DNA of 46,865 nt. It comes from Rhizoclosmatium globosum (Eukaryota > Chytridiomycota > Chytridiomycetes > Chytridiales > Chytriomycetaceae). Under the pieces are notes generated by a model, which ran no database searches, had not been told where the DNA came from, and worked only from the letters and a program-made list of their open reading frames with translations. The stretch lies in NCBI GenBank assembly GCA_002104985.1, contig MCGO01000257.1, forward strand, positions 1-46,865. Reading direction: 5' to 3'. Positions 1-10,287 of this stretch are shown here, piece by piece. How positions within the stretch are numbered: position 1 is the first letter of the stretch; each line of letters begins with the position of its first letter. Made by a program: the position numbers and the translations under genes.

Positions 1-362
1 AGGATGCAGCACGTGGTCGAGCAGCACCGGAAGCACACGCGCAAGGCCCTCCGCACCCGCCGTCACAATCGAGTACGAAGTGTGGTCGTCCGCCGTGTAC
101 GCATTCGATCCATCGACAACGACCGCGTCGCCAACGTGTCCAAAAAGCCTCGACGCGGGTGCTCCTTCGACCCGCAAACACGAGGTGTTCAAGTGTGTGC
201 GCAAGGCCGGCGTCGTTCGCCGCGCCGTCGCTACGACAATCTGCGCTGAAACAAGTGGCCCGGGAAGCGTCGCAAACACAACTCGAAGTCCAGTCTGCGA
301 ATGCTTGTACACTGAGACGGGCCGTGGAAGGGCGTTGTCACTTTGCTCTCCAACTCAAACAT
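1..362 (-). CDS. M16C metallopeptidase, 5' end only (partial, four apparent frameshifts)
   Basis: Reading the minus strand from the ATG at 362, pieces in shifting frames match the N-terminus of the large M16C (insulinase/presequence-protease-like, yeast YOL098C type) zinc peptidases. The pieces are an opening MFELESKVTTPFHGP, then VSVYKHSQTGLRVVFATLPG, then a segment holding the inverted zinc motif HTLEHLVF (HxxEH), then KEHPRRGFLDTLATRSLSM, then SNAYTADDHTSYSIVTAG. Each junction needs one added base, near 318, 225, 168 and 118, and every one can be explained by a homopolymer shortened by one. The rest of the gene lies left of the window. Local GC is about 62%, far above the neighbours. Family membership is clear from the order of motifs; whether the gene is broken or only mis-sequenced cannot be decided from this stretch, but essential genes at the other end of the window show the same kind of errors. 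Confidence 0.72.
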
Positions 363-422
363 TGGAGAAAAAGAAATTTATTATCACTTCTTTATTCAGA
401 ATGATTGCAGTTATGAATCCTC

Positions 423-1457
423 TTACAATTCCTTCTTGCCAGCAGAAGCAGCGGCGGCGGCAGCTTCTCTCTCCTTCTTCTTCAAGGCTCTCTTTCTGAT
501 GTCAATGTGCATCTTGTTCGACTCCTTGATAGCAAAAGACTCGCTCATAAAGGTCTCAATGAACCAAGACAGGATGGCGTGGGATGGGTAAGGAGCGCTA
601 TCAATGGATTTACCGACATTTTTAAGCACTGCCTTGACAAAGTTCTTGGCGGTAGGTGTAGTCCAGGTTGGCTTGCGGATCTTGGACATTGCAGAAACGA
701 CAAAGAATGCACGGATGTGTTCAACGTGGACTCCCTTTGGCTTGAGTTCCATTGCAAGGGCATCAGACCAGAATCGAAGGAAAGACTTTGAGGCAGAGTA
801 GACAGACAGCAATCCAGAGGGAACAATACCAGCGAGAGAACCAATGTTGAGGATGAGTCCCTTCTTGTTGGCGACAAGCAATGGAGCAACAATACGAGTA
901 ACCCTCATCTGGGCATTGATGTTCACATTCACAATATCCTCAATTGTCTTTCCGTTCTCGTCCAAGAACTCAACTGGGAATTCGTGGTTTGTGCCGACGT
1001 TGTTGACGAGCATTCGAACATTGTCGAGCTGACCAACCACCTTGGCAAACGCATCGTACTCAGCGTCGCCGGCATTGGCAAAGTCAATCACGTGTGTTCT
1101 AACATTTGCCGCGCCGTTCTTTTCGGTGATTTCCTTTTCAACGGTGCTGAGTTTCGAGGCATTTCGCGCAACCAAGAGGACGTTCACACCCGATCCAGCG
1201 AGTTGGAGAGAAAACTCTTTGCCGAGTCCGTCTGAAGCACCAGTCACAATGGCCCAGGACCCGCGAGTAACTCCAAAGGCCTTGAGTGGTTTGCCTGCAC
1301 AAGAGTTAGTAATGCTTTCTTGTTTCCCACCAACACTGTTTCTGTCCTCACCTGGAATCACGTACGCATTCACAACTGTGTATGCAAACTTAAGGGCCTG
1401 AGTACCGAGGTAGAGCGCTCCAACTGCTCCAAGGGCATAGATCACCGTGTTCTCCAT
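423..1457 (-). CDS. IFA38: Very-long-chain 3-ketoacyl-CoA reductase (ER, fatty acid elongation)
   Basis: Short-chain dehydrogenase of the 17-beta-hydroxysteroid dehydrogenase 12 / yeast Ifa38 type, which reduces 3-ketoacyl-CoA with NADPH in the ER elongation cycle. Visible: an N-terminal membrane segment (residues about 5-30), the nucleotide-binding TGASDGLGKEF, NNVG, a catalytic serine in NIGSLAG and YSASK (Tyr/Lys pair), and a C-terminal KKEL dilysine (KKxx) ER-retrieval signal. The uninterrupted frame is 344 codons, but 1295-1351 has all marks of a 57-nt intron (GTGAGG donor, TACTAAC branch, TGTGCAG acceptor). Its removal joins VIPG directly to KPLKAFG and gives a 325-aa protein that fits the family better. 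The start is the only ATG before the membrane segment. It lies 60 nt upstream of the M16C gene on the same strand. Confidence 0.9.
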   Translation of the reverse strand: MENTVIYALGAVGALYLGTQALKFAYTVVNAYVIPGEDRNSVGGKQESITNSCAGKPLKAFGVTRGSWAIVTGASDGLGKEFSLQLAGSGVNVLLVARNASKLSTVEKEITEKNGAANVRTHVIDFANAGDAEYDAFAKVVGQLDNVRMLVNNVGTNHEFPVEFLDENGKTIEDIVNVNINAQMRVTRIVAPLLVANKKGLILNIGSLAGIVPSGLLSVYSASKSFLRFWSDALAMELKPKGVHVEHIRAFFVVSAMSKIRKPTWTTPTAKNFVKAVLKNVGKSIDSAPYPSHAILSWFIETFMSESFAIKESNKMHIDIRKRALKKKEREAAAAAASAGKKEL

Positions 1458-1534
1458 TGATCAAGTTTTTCCTGATGTTTTTCCCTTTCAAAAACTCGTG
1501 GCTGTGCCAAGCTGCACCTTTTGCAACATTTATT

Positions 1535-3487
1535 TCACGAGTTATCCAAGTACTTATACATCGAGCTCAGTCTCCCCAAGCCAGACATCTCTTCGCATGT
1601 GCCCACACTAAAATGGCCATCGATAGGGTGCGTAACTAACTCTCTCATTCCCAAGACACGTTCCAGCGATCCCTGGCAATTACTCCATCTAGTCAAGTAT
1701 GATTTTCCGTCCGCAGTCACATATGCACCCCACGAAGCACAAACTATGAAATACTGAAGCCTTCTCCACAGCCATTCTTCATCAGAATCATCCATGACTT
1801 GAGCTCCGAATACTTTCAACATATAACTAACCAGCGTTGAAGTTTTCTGCTGTTGGATAGTGAGGTCAAAAGAACCAACGCTATCCAATCGGAAAATAAA
1901 CTGTTCATCGCTTGTTGGAGAATGAAATGCAATCGTGACAGTTATTTCGTCCTCATAACCATCCATGACATTCACGGTTCGCATATGGTCAAACATGGAT
2001 TTTGCAAGTTCGGGACAGAAAATGTTGCATCGGTTTCCTTGATTCTCAGTTTGAATGTCTTCGTCCATGGTGTCGTTGTTATCGTCGGCTAATTCAGAGC
2101 CTCCAATTGAATTAGTCCGAAACTTCATGTATGCTTCGTCAACAACGCCGTCGTTGACACGATTCTGGCTATCCCACAGCACCGCCTCGAATACTTCTGG
2201 ATCAAACTTGACAAGTTCCTCTTCAATAATGTCACCATCCTCCCCTTCTTCATACTCGTAATCAACAGATGTTTCGGACATATCGTCGTAAGCCTCGTCG
2301 CCAAAGCTTGGATGTGCGTCCTCAAACAAGGCCATACAAACTGGAACTCGCGCCTCCCTCTTCCAGATCAATTGAATACGAGTCATAAATTCTTCATCGA
2401 GTAAAGCCATCTCGGCAAGAGAATCTTCGTACATCATATTGATGGATGGAAAGAAAAGGGGGAACCAAAGTGAATGGTTTGGGTCCAACTTCTGGGCTTC
2501 ACCATTCCAGAGCGGATTACTCAAAGCAATATCAGTTTCGCTCCGTATTTCAACGGAGAATATGTCGTTGAGGACTGTGGCAACGGAACGCTGATGCTCT
2601 GGAGCAACTTGCGCCATGAGCTTCTCAAACGCGACTGCAAATTCAGGAGCAACGCCCGTATTATACATGTATGCAGTGAAACGAAACGGTTGTTCGGCCG
2701 ATTCCGTGTTGTTCCGAGAAGTGAATAGGCCATGTTGTTGTTGTTGTAACTGCAGTTGTTGATGTTGTGCATCTCGCGTCTGTTGAAACAATGCTTGAAG
2801 CGCCACTTGACATGGATCAGGCACAATATGTGACTTAAATATCGGCTCATAGGTAGGAACTCCGGCAGAAACCAATGAGGGAATTCAGCACGTAATCATA
2901 ACTCTCTGAACAGGCTTCCAATCGATGGTCGTATCCACCACTCGACATTCAAGGTACAATACACTTCCAGTATATGGAGCCGTTGAATGAAGAGGCACTT
3001 TGATTTGAACTGAACAGAGCCGCTCCTTATCGTCATAGTTGGGTTCAAGTTCCTGGCCAGGCTCGTATTTGAACGACGGATAAGTACCATGGGCCAAGTA
3101 TCGACAATGTTTCAAGAACGGGGCTTTCGTTGTTGAATGCAACTTGTGTGTTTCACGAGCAGCCAAAGAAGTTGTTTCTAAATGCCCGTATAAGGCATGA
3201 AGGAGTGCCCATTTACTCGGTAACCAAATATCATTCTGGTCACTTATTTCCATGAGGGCGTTTCGATCTTGTTCAATAGTGAGCATCAACCGAGTTCCAA
3301 ATCGAAATGCCAGATGTGAGCTTTCCATACACATTAATTGGAATGACTTGCTTGTGCGTGATAGACGAGAGATAGACGGCAGTGTGAGGTGGGCGATAAT
3401 AAGTGTCCACGCAAGGCGGACTTCACGGTGGACTTCATGGTGGACTTGATCCATTTCAAGAACAGAATGCAAAACAAAATCATTCAT
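1535..3487 (-). CDS. F-box-like protein of unknown function, split by an in-frame TGA
   Basis: Two long open stretches lie in the same frame, separated only by a TGA at 2885-2887. The first 200 codons contain an F-box-like segment (LTLPSISRLSRTSKSFQLMC, residues about 34-53), the usual adaptor motif for Skp1. The second, about 446 codons, has a glutamine-rich patch coded around 2733-2765, acidic linkers, and a C-terminal domain with DEEWLWRRLQYF that I do not recognise. One gene of about 640 residues is more likely than two. The TGA could sit in a missed intron: a phase-0 stretch of 57 nt from GTTATG to TATGAG (2916-2860) would remove it, but its donor is weak. It could also be a nonsense mutation. 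The ATG at 3487 overlaps the stop of the upstream monooxygenase; a second ATG in the same frame at 3454 is an alternative start. Confidence 0.6.
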
Positions 3488-5210
3488 TGAACAAAATCTG
3501 CCATATCAACAGCTTCTCGAAACTTTCTACTCAAAGCAATGGATGAGTATGGCCACAGGGTGAAATTCTCCCCATGCTTCCCCCAATAATAAGTTCCCTT
3601 ATCCACACTCCAAACAGTCCTGCCCCCTTCAAATCCTTTTTGAACCATCGCATTCCATGTATCACATGCTTCTCGCGTAACCTCAATTCGATCCCTTCCC
3701 GCTTTTCGACTCTCCTCCACAACACGTAATAGCCAATCGGTCTGCCACTCCATCGGCAACAGGACACTCATATGCCCAAATCCAAGATTAGGCCCAAGAA
3801 TGGTAAACAAATTCGGGAACGATGGGACCATAGTTCCCTTGTACGCTTTTGGCGACTGCATCAACACTTTCCCCAACTCCGGAGCAACAGACATATCCCC
3901 CCTCCGTCCGACAACCTTAAACTTCTGAAACACATCCACAATCTCAAACCCTGTTGCGAGAACAATAACATCGACAGGTACTTTCAACCCTCCCTCAGTA
4001 ACAACCCCCGTCTCCGTGACTCCAACAACAGAATCCCCATGAATCACCGTCACATTCTGTTTCCCAATCGTCTCCAGATACGTGTTTGACACGCAAACCC
4101 GACGCGCGCCGGGAGCATACGTCGGCGTTGCGAGTTTCTGCTTCAAGGAATCTTTTGGAATCGCCTGGTGGATCACTTTTATCAGTTGAGATCTGAAGCT
4201 GGCGTGGATGAGGCGAGAGAATGGGTTGGAAGTGAGGAATTGGGTGTATCCGAATTCGAGGCCGAGGTAGATGTAAAGGCGCCAGAGTTTCAAGGCGTAG
4301 GGAATGTACTTGAATATCCTTTGTGTATGTGGATTCTTTAGTTTGTATTTTATTGGGGAAGTTCAAAACATACCATTTCGCGATGCTTGAGTACTTGTAC
4401 TCCTTCTTTTTATTCACCCATGTCGCATGTCTTTGGAATATCACCAAGGATGCAGCTGTTTTGTGCAGTTCTGGGATCACTTGGACTGCACTGGCTCCTG
4501 TCCCAATCACTGCGATTCGTTTCCCAACTGTTGAAAATGTAGCTGGCCATCGCGCAGTATGAACAATTTGCCCTTTGAACACAGACTGTTCTTTATGCCA
4601 GGAAGGATACTTTGGAACATGGAGAGGGCCGGTTGCAGAAATCACGTAATCGTAATATTCTTCGACGATATCCTCTGAGGCTAATACATGATATGACTCA
4701 AGCTTCCACTGATTTGTATTGTCTTGCCAGGTCAATCCAGATACATGGGTTTGCAATCTACAATCATAACAGTTAATGAGCAAAGTCAAGTGATAAGATT
4801 CGCAATCAAACCTGGCAACACGATATACACCAAATCTGACAGCAACGTTTCCCAGGTACTTTCGAATCGCATCTGAAGAAGGATAATGATCGTCCCAATC
4901 TAAACCAATCATTCCGTTTAGTTTAGTGCTGATTAACCACAACCAATCTTACCACTCTTTAGTGCAACACTGAGTGAATGTAAATGACTGGGTATGTCGC
5001 ATCCTGCTCCAGGATATCTGTTCCAATGCCATGCACCCCCTAGTTGGTCTCCCTGCTCAAACAAGACCACCTTTACGTTTGGGAACCTAATCTGGATTTG
5101 AATGCATGCATTGATTCCACCGAATCTGATTTTGAATAGCGTAAGTTGAGATAATGAGGAGTTGTATTGAAGGGATTTTACCCGCCACCAATGACTGCAA
5201 ATGAAGGCAT
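3484..5210 (-). CDS. FAD-dependent Baeyer-Villiger-type monooxygenase
   Basis: Flavoprotein that would insert oxygen into a ketone or another soft substrate using FAD and NADPH. Exons are 5210-5182, 5125-4953, 4899-4812, 4757-4374 and 4318-3484; phases close to 502 aa, a normal length for the family. Visible: the N-terminal FAD Rossmann motif (AVIGGGFGGINA, from residue 5), the Baeyer-Villiger fingerprint FKGQIVHTARWP (F-x-G-x3-H-x3-W-P) in exon 4, followed by the NADPH Rossmann motif AVIGTGASAVQV, and later VLATGFE. The protein ends DFVQ. The substrate cannot be told from sequence; the relatives known in fungi act on ketones, steroids or polyketides. No biosynthetic cluster surrounds it: the neighbours are housekeeping genes. 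The F-box-like gene begins inside its stop codon. Confidence 0.9.
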
Positions 5211-5451
5211 TTTTACGTTATTTAATAATTTAATATTTGTTGACTTCGTAAATAAGTAACTTAGGGAATGATATAACCAACGAGCACACCTAAATTCTTC
5301 AAACTCGACACAGCCATAAGATATTTGATAGATAATCAGTGACAGCGTTTATTTGTTAACTTTGAATATACCAGCAAAAAAAAGAAAGAACAGAATTAGA
5401 GCCGAGTGATGCCCTTCATGTAGTTATGCAACAACGTTCCCTTTGTTTCTT

Positions 5452-7001
5452 TTACTTGTTCAAAGACTTCTTGACAGCGTTCACAATGTTGTTGACACTA
5501 GGCAGAGAAAGCTCCTCCAAGTTCTTGGCATATGGCATTGGGATATCGGCACCAGTGACACGAATCACTGGGGAGTCCAAGTGGTCGAATGCCTCAGACT
5601 CCATGATCTGAGCAGCAATTTCAGAACCAACACCGAATTGTGGCCATCCTCCCTCAACGGTAACGAGGTGGTTGGTCTTCTTGATAGACTCGATGATGGT
5701 GGCAACGTCCAATGGACGGATGGAACGGAGGTTGATGACTTCAGCCTTGATTCCCTCCTTGGCGAGCTCAGCAGCGGCCTCAAGAGCGAAACCGACTGGG
5801 CGGGAGTGAGCGACAATAGTAACATCAGAACCTAACCAAAAGAAGTTATAAATCAACTGCCAACTCGATCAAAGCGTAGAATAACTCTCACCCTCAAGCT
5901 CAATCTTGGCCTTTCCGATCTCAACAACAAAGTCCTTGCTCAAGACTTCGTCAGAAACCTCGAAGCTGATTCCGTACATCAACTCGTTCTCCAAAACAAC
6001 AACTGGGTTTGGATCACGAATAGCAGCCTTCATCAAACCCTTGGCATCTTCAGCACTGTATGGAGAAACAACCTTGAGACCTGGAACTGAACCGTACCAG
6101 GCGGCAAAGCACTGAGAGTGTTGGGCGGCGACTCCCGCAGCAGCACCGTTTGGTCCACGGAAAACGATTGGGCATTCAATAGTTCCTCCAGACATGTATC
6201 GGGTCTTGGCAGCAGAGTTGACGACTTGGTCGATAGCCTGATTTTGAGATGTAAGCCTTTAGATCATCACGATACGATAGGAGCTGAGGGTGGGGCAAAA
6301 AAACACACAAACCTGCATAGAGAAGTTGAAGGTCATAAACTCACAGATTGGCTTCAATCCAGCCAAAGCAGCACCGACAGCGATACCAGCGAAACCCATT
6401 TCAGTGATTGGAGTGTCAATGACACGCTTGTCACCGTACTTTTCAAGGAGACCCTTGGAGACCTAGATGCATCGTGTATTTTAGCTTTTCTGTATTCCAG
6501 GCGTTGCCGATACGAGTCCTCCACGGAAAATGGGGGGGAGGCAGGCACGCTTCTTCGATATCCTTTCTCTTATCCCATTACGAACGATCCAATCCAATAG
6601 AAAAACCAGGTCCATTTGAGTGACTATTTGATGATTGAATTGATGCGTATGTCGGCGTGTATCGACGGGTGCGAGGGAAGTGTTTGTGATTGTAGAGCAA
6701 GTACCTTGTAGGCACCGTTGTACTGGGCAACCTCTTCACCCAAAAGGAAGACGGTCTCGTCGCGCGCCATTTCCTCGTCCATTGCCTGGTTCAAGGCCTC
6801 TCGGACAGTCAATTGCTGATTGGATTGGATTGGATTGGGAAAACAGGTTTAGTAAAAAGCGAAAAGGACGGGGCGGCGGCGCCTGGGACAGCCACGTACT
6901 CCGGCGGCAATTGGCGTCGACGAGAGCGATCTCAGCTGCATCGATCGGATGGTGGTGGTGGTGGCAGTGGCGGCCCGCGAAAGGAGGGTGCGTGAGAACA
7001 T
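5452..7001 (-). CDS. PDB1: Pyruvate dehydrogenase E1 component subunit beta, mitochondrial
   Basis: Beta subunit of the thiamine-dependent E1 of the mitochondrial pyruvate dehydrogenase complex. Exons 7001-6900, 6815-6705, 6462-6313, 6237-5892 and 5831-5452 join in phase to 362 aa. Residues 1-34 are an arginine/serine-rich matrix-targeting peptide without acids ([11 protein letters not shown]...). The mature part starts [20 protein letters not shown] and includes [41 protein letters not shown] and [16 protein letters not shown], all E1-beta signatures. It ends in the transketolase C-terminal domain ([16 protein letters not shown]) and VKKSLNK. Exon 1 is GC-rich and intron 1 ends in four GATTG repeats (complementary strand). 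Upstream, 7083-7129 is a CT-rich tract likely to be in the promoter. The alpha subunit is not in this window. Confidence 0.97.
6818..6837 (+). repeat. GATTG microsatellite, four copies
   Basis: Four perfect GATTG units inside intron 1 of the pyruvate dehydrogenase beta gene. On the coding (minus) strand they read CAATC and form the pyrimidine-containing tract just before the intron acceptor, so the repeat is part of the 3' splice site region. Confidence 0.9.
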
Positions 7002-7082
7002 GGTTGAGGGTCAAAAACTAGGACATCCGGAAAAATCGAAGGTTGGCTTCCCTTCCGATAAGAAAGAAGTCGAAAAGCCACG

Positions 7083-7129
7083 CTTCCTTTCTTCCCTTCT
7101 TCTCTTCTCTTCTCTTCTCTTCTTCTATT
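7083..7129 (+). repeat. CT-rich tract (TCTTC/TTCTC repeats)
   Basis: A nearly pure pyrimidine run of about 47 nt built of TTCTC/TCTTC units. It lies between the divergently unlinked 3' end of the GPI-phospholipase D gene and the start of the pyruvate dehydrogenase beta gene, so on the minus strand it is a GA tract 80-130 nt upstream of that ATG. A promoter or 5'-leader role is possible but not shown. Confidence 0.8.
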
Positions 7130-7147
7130 CACAACATTTAAATGATT

Positions 7148-10100
7148 TCACCAGAAAAGATGCACAAGGCCCGTGCCTGTTGCTACAATTAAGTCACTTC
7201 CATCATCGTCATCAAAATCCATCCGATGAATCGCAACTCCTAGCCTATCCCCTGATTTGCCTCCGGATATACACGAAAGTCCACGAGGAAATAATTCTGA
7301 TACAAGCTCAGGATCATGTCGATGTCCTCCTCCTCCATGCTTTGGACGATGGAGTGAAATAATTGGGTCTTGGAAAATGGTATCATTTGAAATTCTGTAT
7401 ATTCTTCCTGATTCTAGCATAATCCGTTAATATGTTGTGGGCCAAAGATTACATTCATACCTCCATCCACAAGAGCTTCAGCGACCCACAATTCTCCGTT
7501 TTCCATGTACATTCCGCTTCCGCCAAGTCTGGCATTACTTTTCGAGCCTTTAAGTGTGCTTAGAGTAACAGAACTCAACGATCGAGATCCAGAAGTTAGC
7601 GAAGTTGGATCAATAACTCGAACAACACCGGCCCCATATCCTCTCGATTTGAAGGATGTTGCCACACCAGGAAGATCCAGAAATTTGGCCCTCGCGTCTG
7701 AACTATTTTCGGTTGGTGATGATGCCAAGAGATATTCTTTCGATTCATCGTCATCACCCAACAAAGACACCAAGAAGTTCCTAATTATTGTTTACAATTT
7801 GTTTAAAACGATGGTATAATCGTTACCTTCCAAAGCCGGTTGATGGCTCCTCTCCAGCAGTGGATCCAACTTGCACAGGAGCATTTCCATTTAATATCTG
7901 GAAAACTTGCACCATTCCGTGTGAATTTTCAAAGTAAGACGCTTTCCATCCAGGAGATCCAACGATAAGAAGGTCGCCAATCACTCCAATCGAAGCACCA
8001 AACTCTTCGTAATTTTGACCTGAGGGCGACGAAAGAGACCACAGTGCATCATTTACAATAAGTGTTGGGCGATGATAACTGCTGGACTGAAACGAATGCA
8101 CTACTCCCCGATTAGGACTGAACCAAGATCCGAAGTAAGGTGAACCAACAACCAAGTCAAGTTTTCCAGTTCCTGACACGTCTCCAACAGTCAACACATA
8201 TCCAAATCCCCGCATTCCATTAATTTGTCCAAACAACGATCCTCGAATCACGATGTCGGAATCAACATTTGCAGTGAGCTTACATCCCCTCGTCTTGTTT
8301 CTACATTTTCTTGCCAATCCTCCATCAGCGCTTCCATAAAAGACATACACTGCGCCAGTATCTGAAAAGGCAAATGGCGCTGAAACAACCAAATCGTCAA
8401 CTCCATCTAAATTGAAGTCCAACACAGCCATCGAAGTTCCAAATCTCCCTTGATCGCTTGGTCCACAAATTTGAACGGTTGCCATCGACTCAACTTCAAG
8501 TTTCTCTGATAAGGAAAGCTCCTCATACGACATATTTGACAAAACAAACACACATCCACGCTGAGAAGCGTAACCAGGTGCAGCCAGAATCAAATCAAGA
8601 ATTCGGGAGGATGAAAAGTTTCCAGAAGTGATGGATTCCCCCAGATCAGCGTGAGGGTTCTTTGTATAGAAGGTGTTCATTTTGGCTACACGTTGCATAT
8701 GGTCGATGGAATGGCAATTTGTTTGAAGGACCCAAGACTTTGATATTTGATAAAACTCAGTGACCGCCTCTGAAAGGACAGATAGCAGTCTGGTCAGTTT
8801 CGACGGCCTTTCTTCATCGCTTTTAGCTGGTAAAGTCCATGTTGAAAAACGTCCAAGTCCATTCCACCTCAGGTTCCATGTATTTGCTTTGATTTCAAAA
8901 GTTTGGTTTTTGAACGAGGTCACTGTAGGTCTAATTTCTTTTGCCCAGTCCATGATAGATTGCATATGATGAACATGTTCGTTTCGTTGGAACGTGAATT
9001 GTTCAGGGCCTTCTAGGTCTTGTAGTTTGTCTTGATTGGCAGAGACAAACCCGCCATTGATTCCACCTGCGCATTCTAGTGGGAGGTTTTTCATTCCTTG
9101 AAACCCATTTTTGATGATAAATAGCCAACATGACACTACAGATCGCGACATGGACTGAATTCCTCCGTGTGGATATGAGTAGAACATATCAATCAGTAGA
9201 GGAGACTATTATTATGCATTAGATTATATTTACAGTCAGCCCATTAACACACCTCTTGCGCCCAATGTGGAAACAGATACTTTCCAGCAACACGAATCCC
9301 TTGTGTCGCAGAATAACCCAGAGCCATGCACCGATTTAGATCAAATACAGAGACTAAAGGCATACCGATCAGCTGCAGCAATATCTATGCGCGGAAAACG
9401 TACCTTCATACCCAAGGCTCTTGTAAATCTCAACCAAATCACCAGTTGGAACATGCCATTTGCTTTGTACCATTGTATTCAAATCCATCGAATGAGCCAA
9501 CGCAAATTCTCCGCCAAAATCAGCTGCTTTATGCGCGCGAGCAAATGAGCCATTGAAAGCATTGTGTGCAAGTGCTTGAACCAATCCCCAACCACTATTA
9601 TCCAAGTTATGCCAAATATAGTCCGCAACGCCGTGAGATACCATCCCCAGATAGAATGAAATCAATGGAATGGCTTCGTTTGTCCATTCAAGCTCACGTG
9701 TGATGTTATTGTAGGTTGGAGGATGTTTTTCGTGGAGGTGAGTGAAGGCAGCGTCCCAGAAGGCCGGCCAATGTGCAGCCTCGCCTGCGTCATTTTGATT
9801 CGCACAGGAATATCCCCTGAAGTGACGGGTTAGAGAGGAGAAGTGGCAGTGAGTAAGTATCATACCAGTCAGGGAAGAAAGAGCCAGCATGAAGACTTGG
9901 CAGTGATATCCTTTCGAATATGTTAGACGAATATAGTTGTGATGCTGAAGATAGTGCTCTTTCGGAAACGTGAATGTGGGTCGTCATCCTATCCAGTACA
10001 GGGCGTTATGAGGACGACTCAGTGAAACACCTGCATACCCGCTGCAGTGTGAAGGTATTGTTATTAATAGCATTATTCTGGCTTTTGTCACAGGCTCTCA

Positions 10101-10165
10101 AATCCTTACCATGCCGCGACAAGGTTGGTCAGAGCAACCACAGCAATCAAAGTGTGAACAGCCAT
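7148..10165 (-). CDS. GPI-specific phospholipase D-like secreted enzyme
   Basis: Predicted to cleave glycosylphosphatidylinositol anchors. Exons 10165-10110, 10041-10039, 9988-9866, 9816-9404, 9299-9253, 9205-7827, 7780-7461 and 7413-7148 join in phase to 868 aa. Visible: a signal peptide (MAVHTLIAVVALTNLVAA) followed by Cys-Gly and TTHIHVSERAL, the start of the zinc-dependent phospholipase C-like domain. Then come HAGSFFPDWGYSC, HWPAFWDAAFTHLH and FYLGMVSHGVADYIWH, supplying the expected histidines and aspartates. The C-terminal half carries FG-GAP/beta-propeller repeats: FGTSMAVLDFNLDGVDDLVV, FGYVLTVGDVSGTGKLDLVV, FGASIGVIGDLLIV and DFDDDDGSDLIVA. Length and order match animal GPI-PLD. The 3-nt exon 2 is an inference (see findings); without it Cys-Gly becomes a single Trp. 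It is divergent from the asparaginase gene with 122 nt between starts. Confidence 0.9.
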
Positions 10166-10287
10166 TTCTGAAAAAGAAATATTATTCCTTCTCTACATAC
10201 ATTAATTTGATTCGGTACTTGAATCACGACGGAACACGGATGTGTACACAAAAACTGTTCCGCAATCTCCCTCTGCCACCTGAAGTG

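Noticed and set aside
4..591. Several short open frames on the + strand at the left edge
   Set aside because: They are antisense to the M16C and ketoacyl-CoA reductase coding sequence, have biased composition without protein-like motifs, and overlap each other in different frames.
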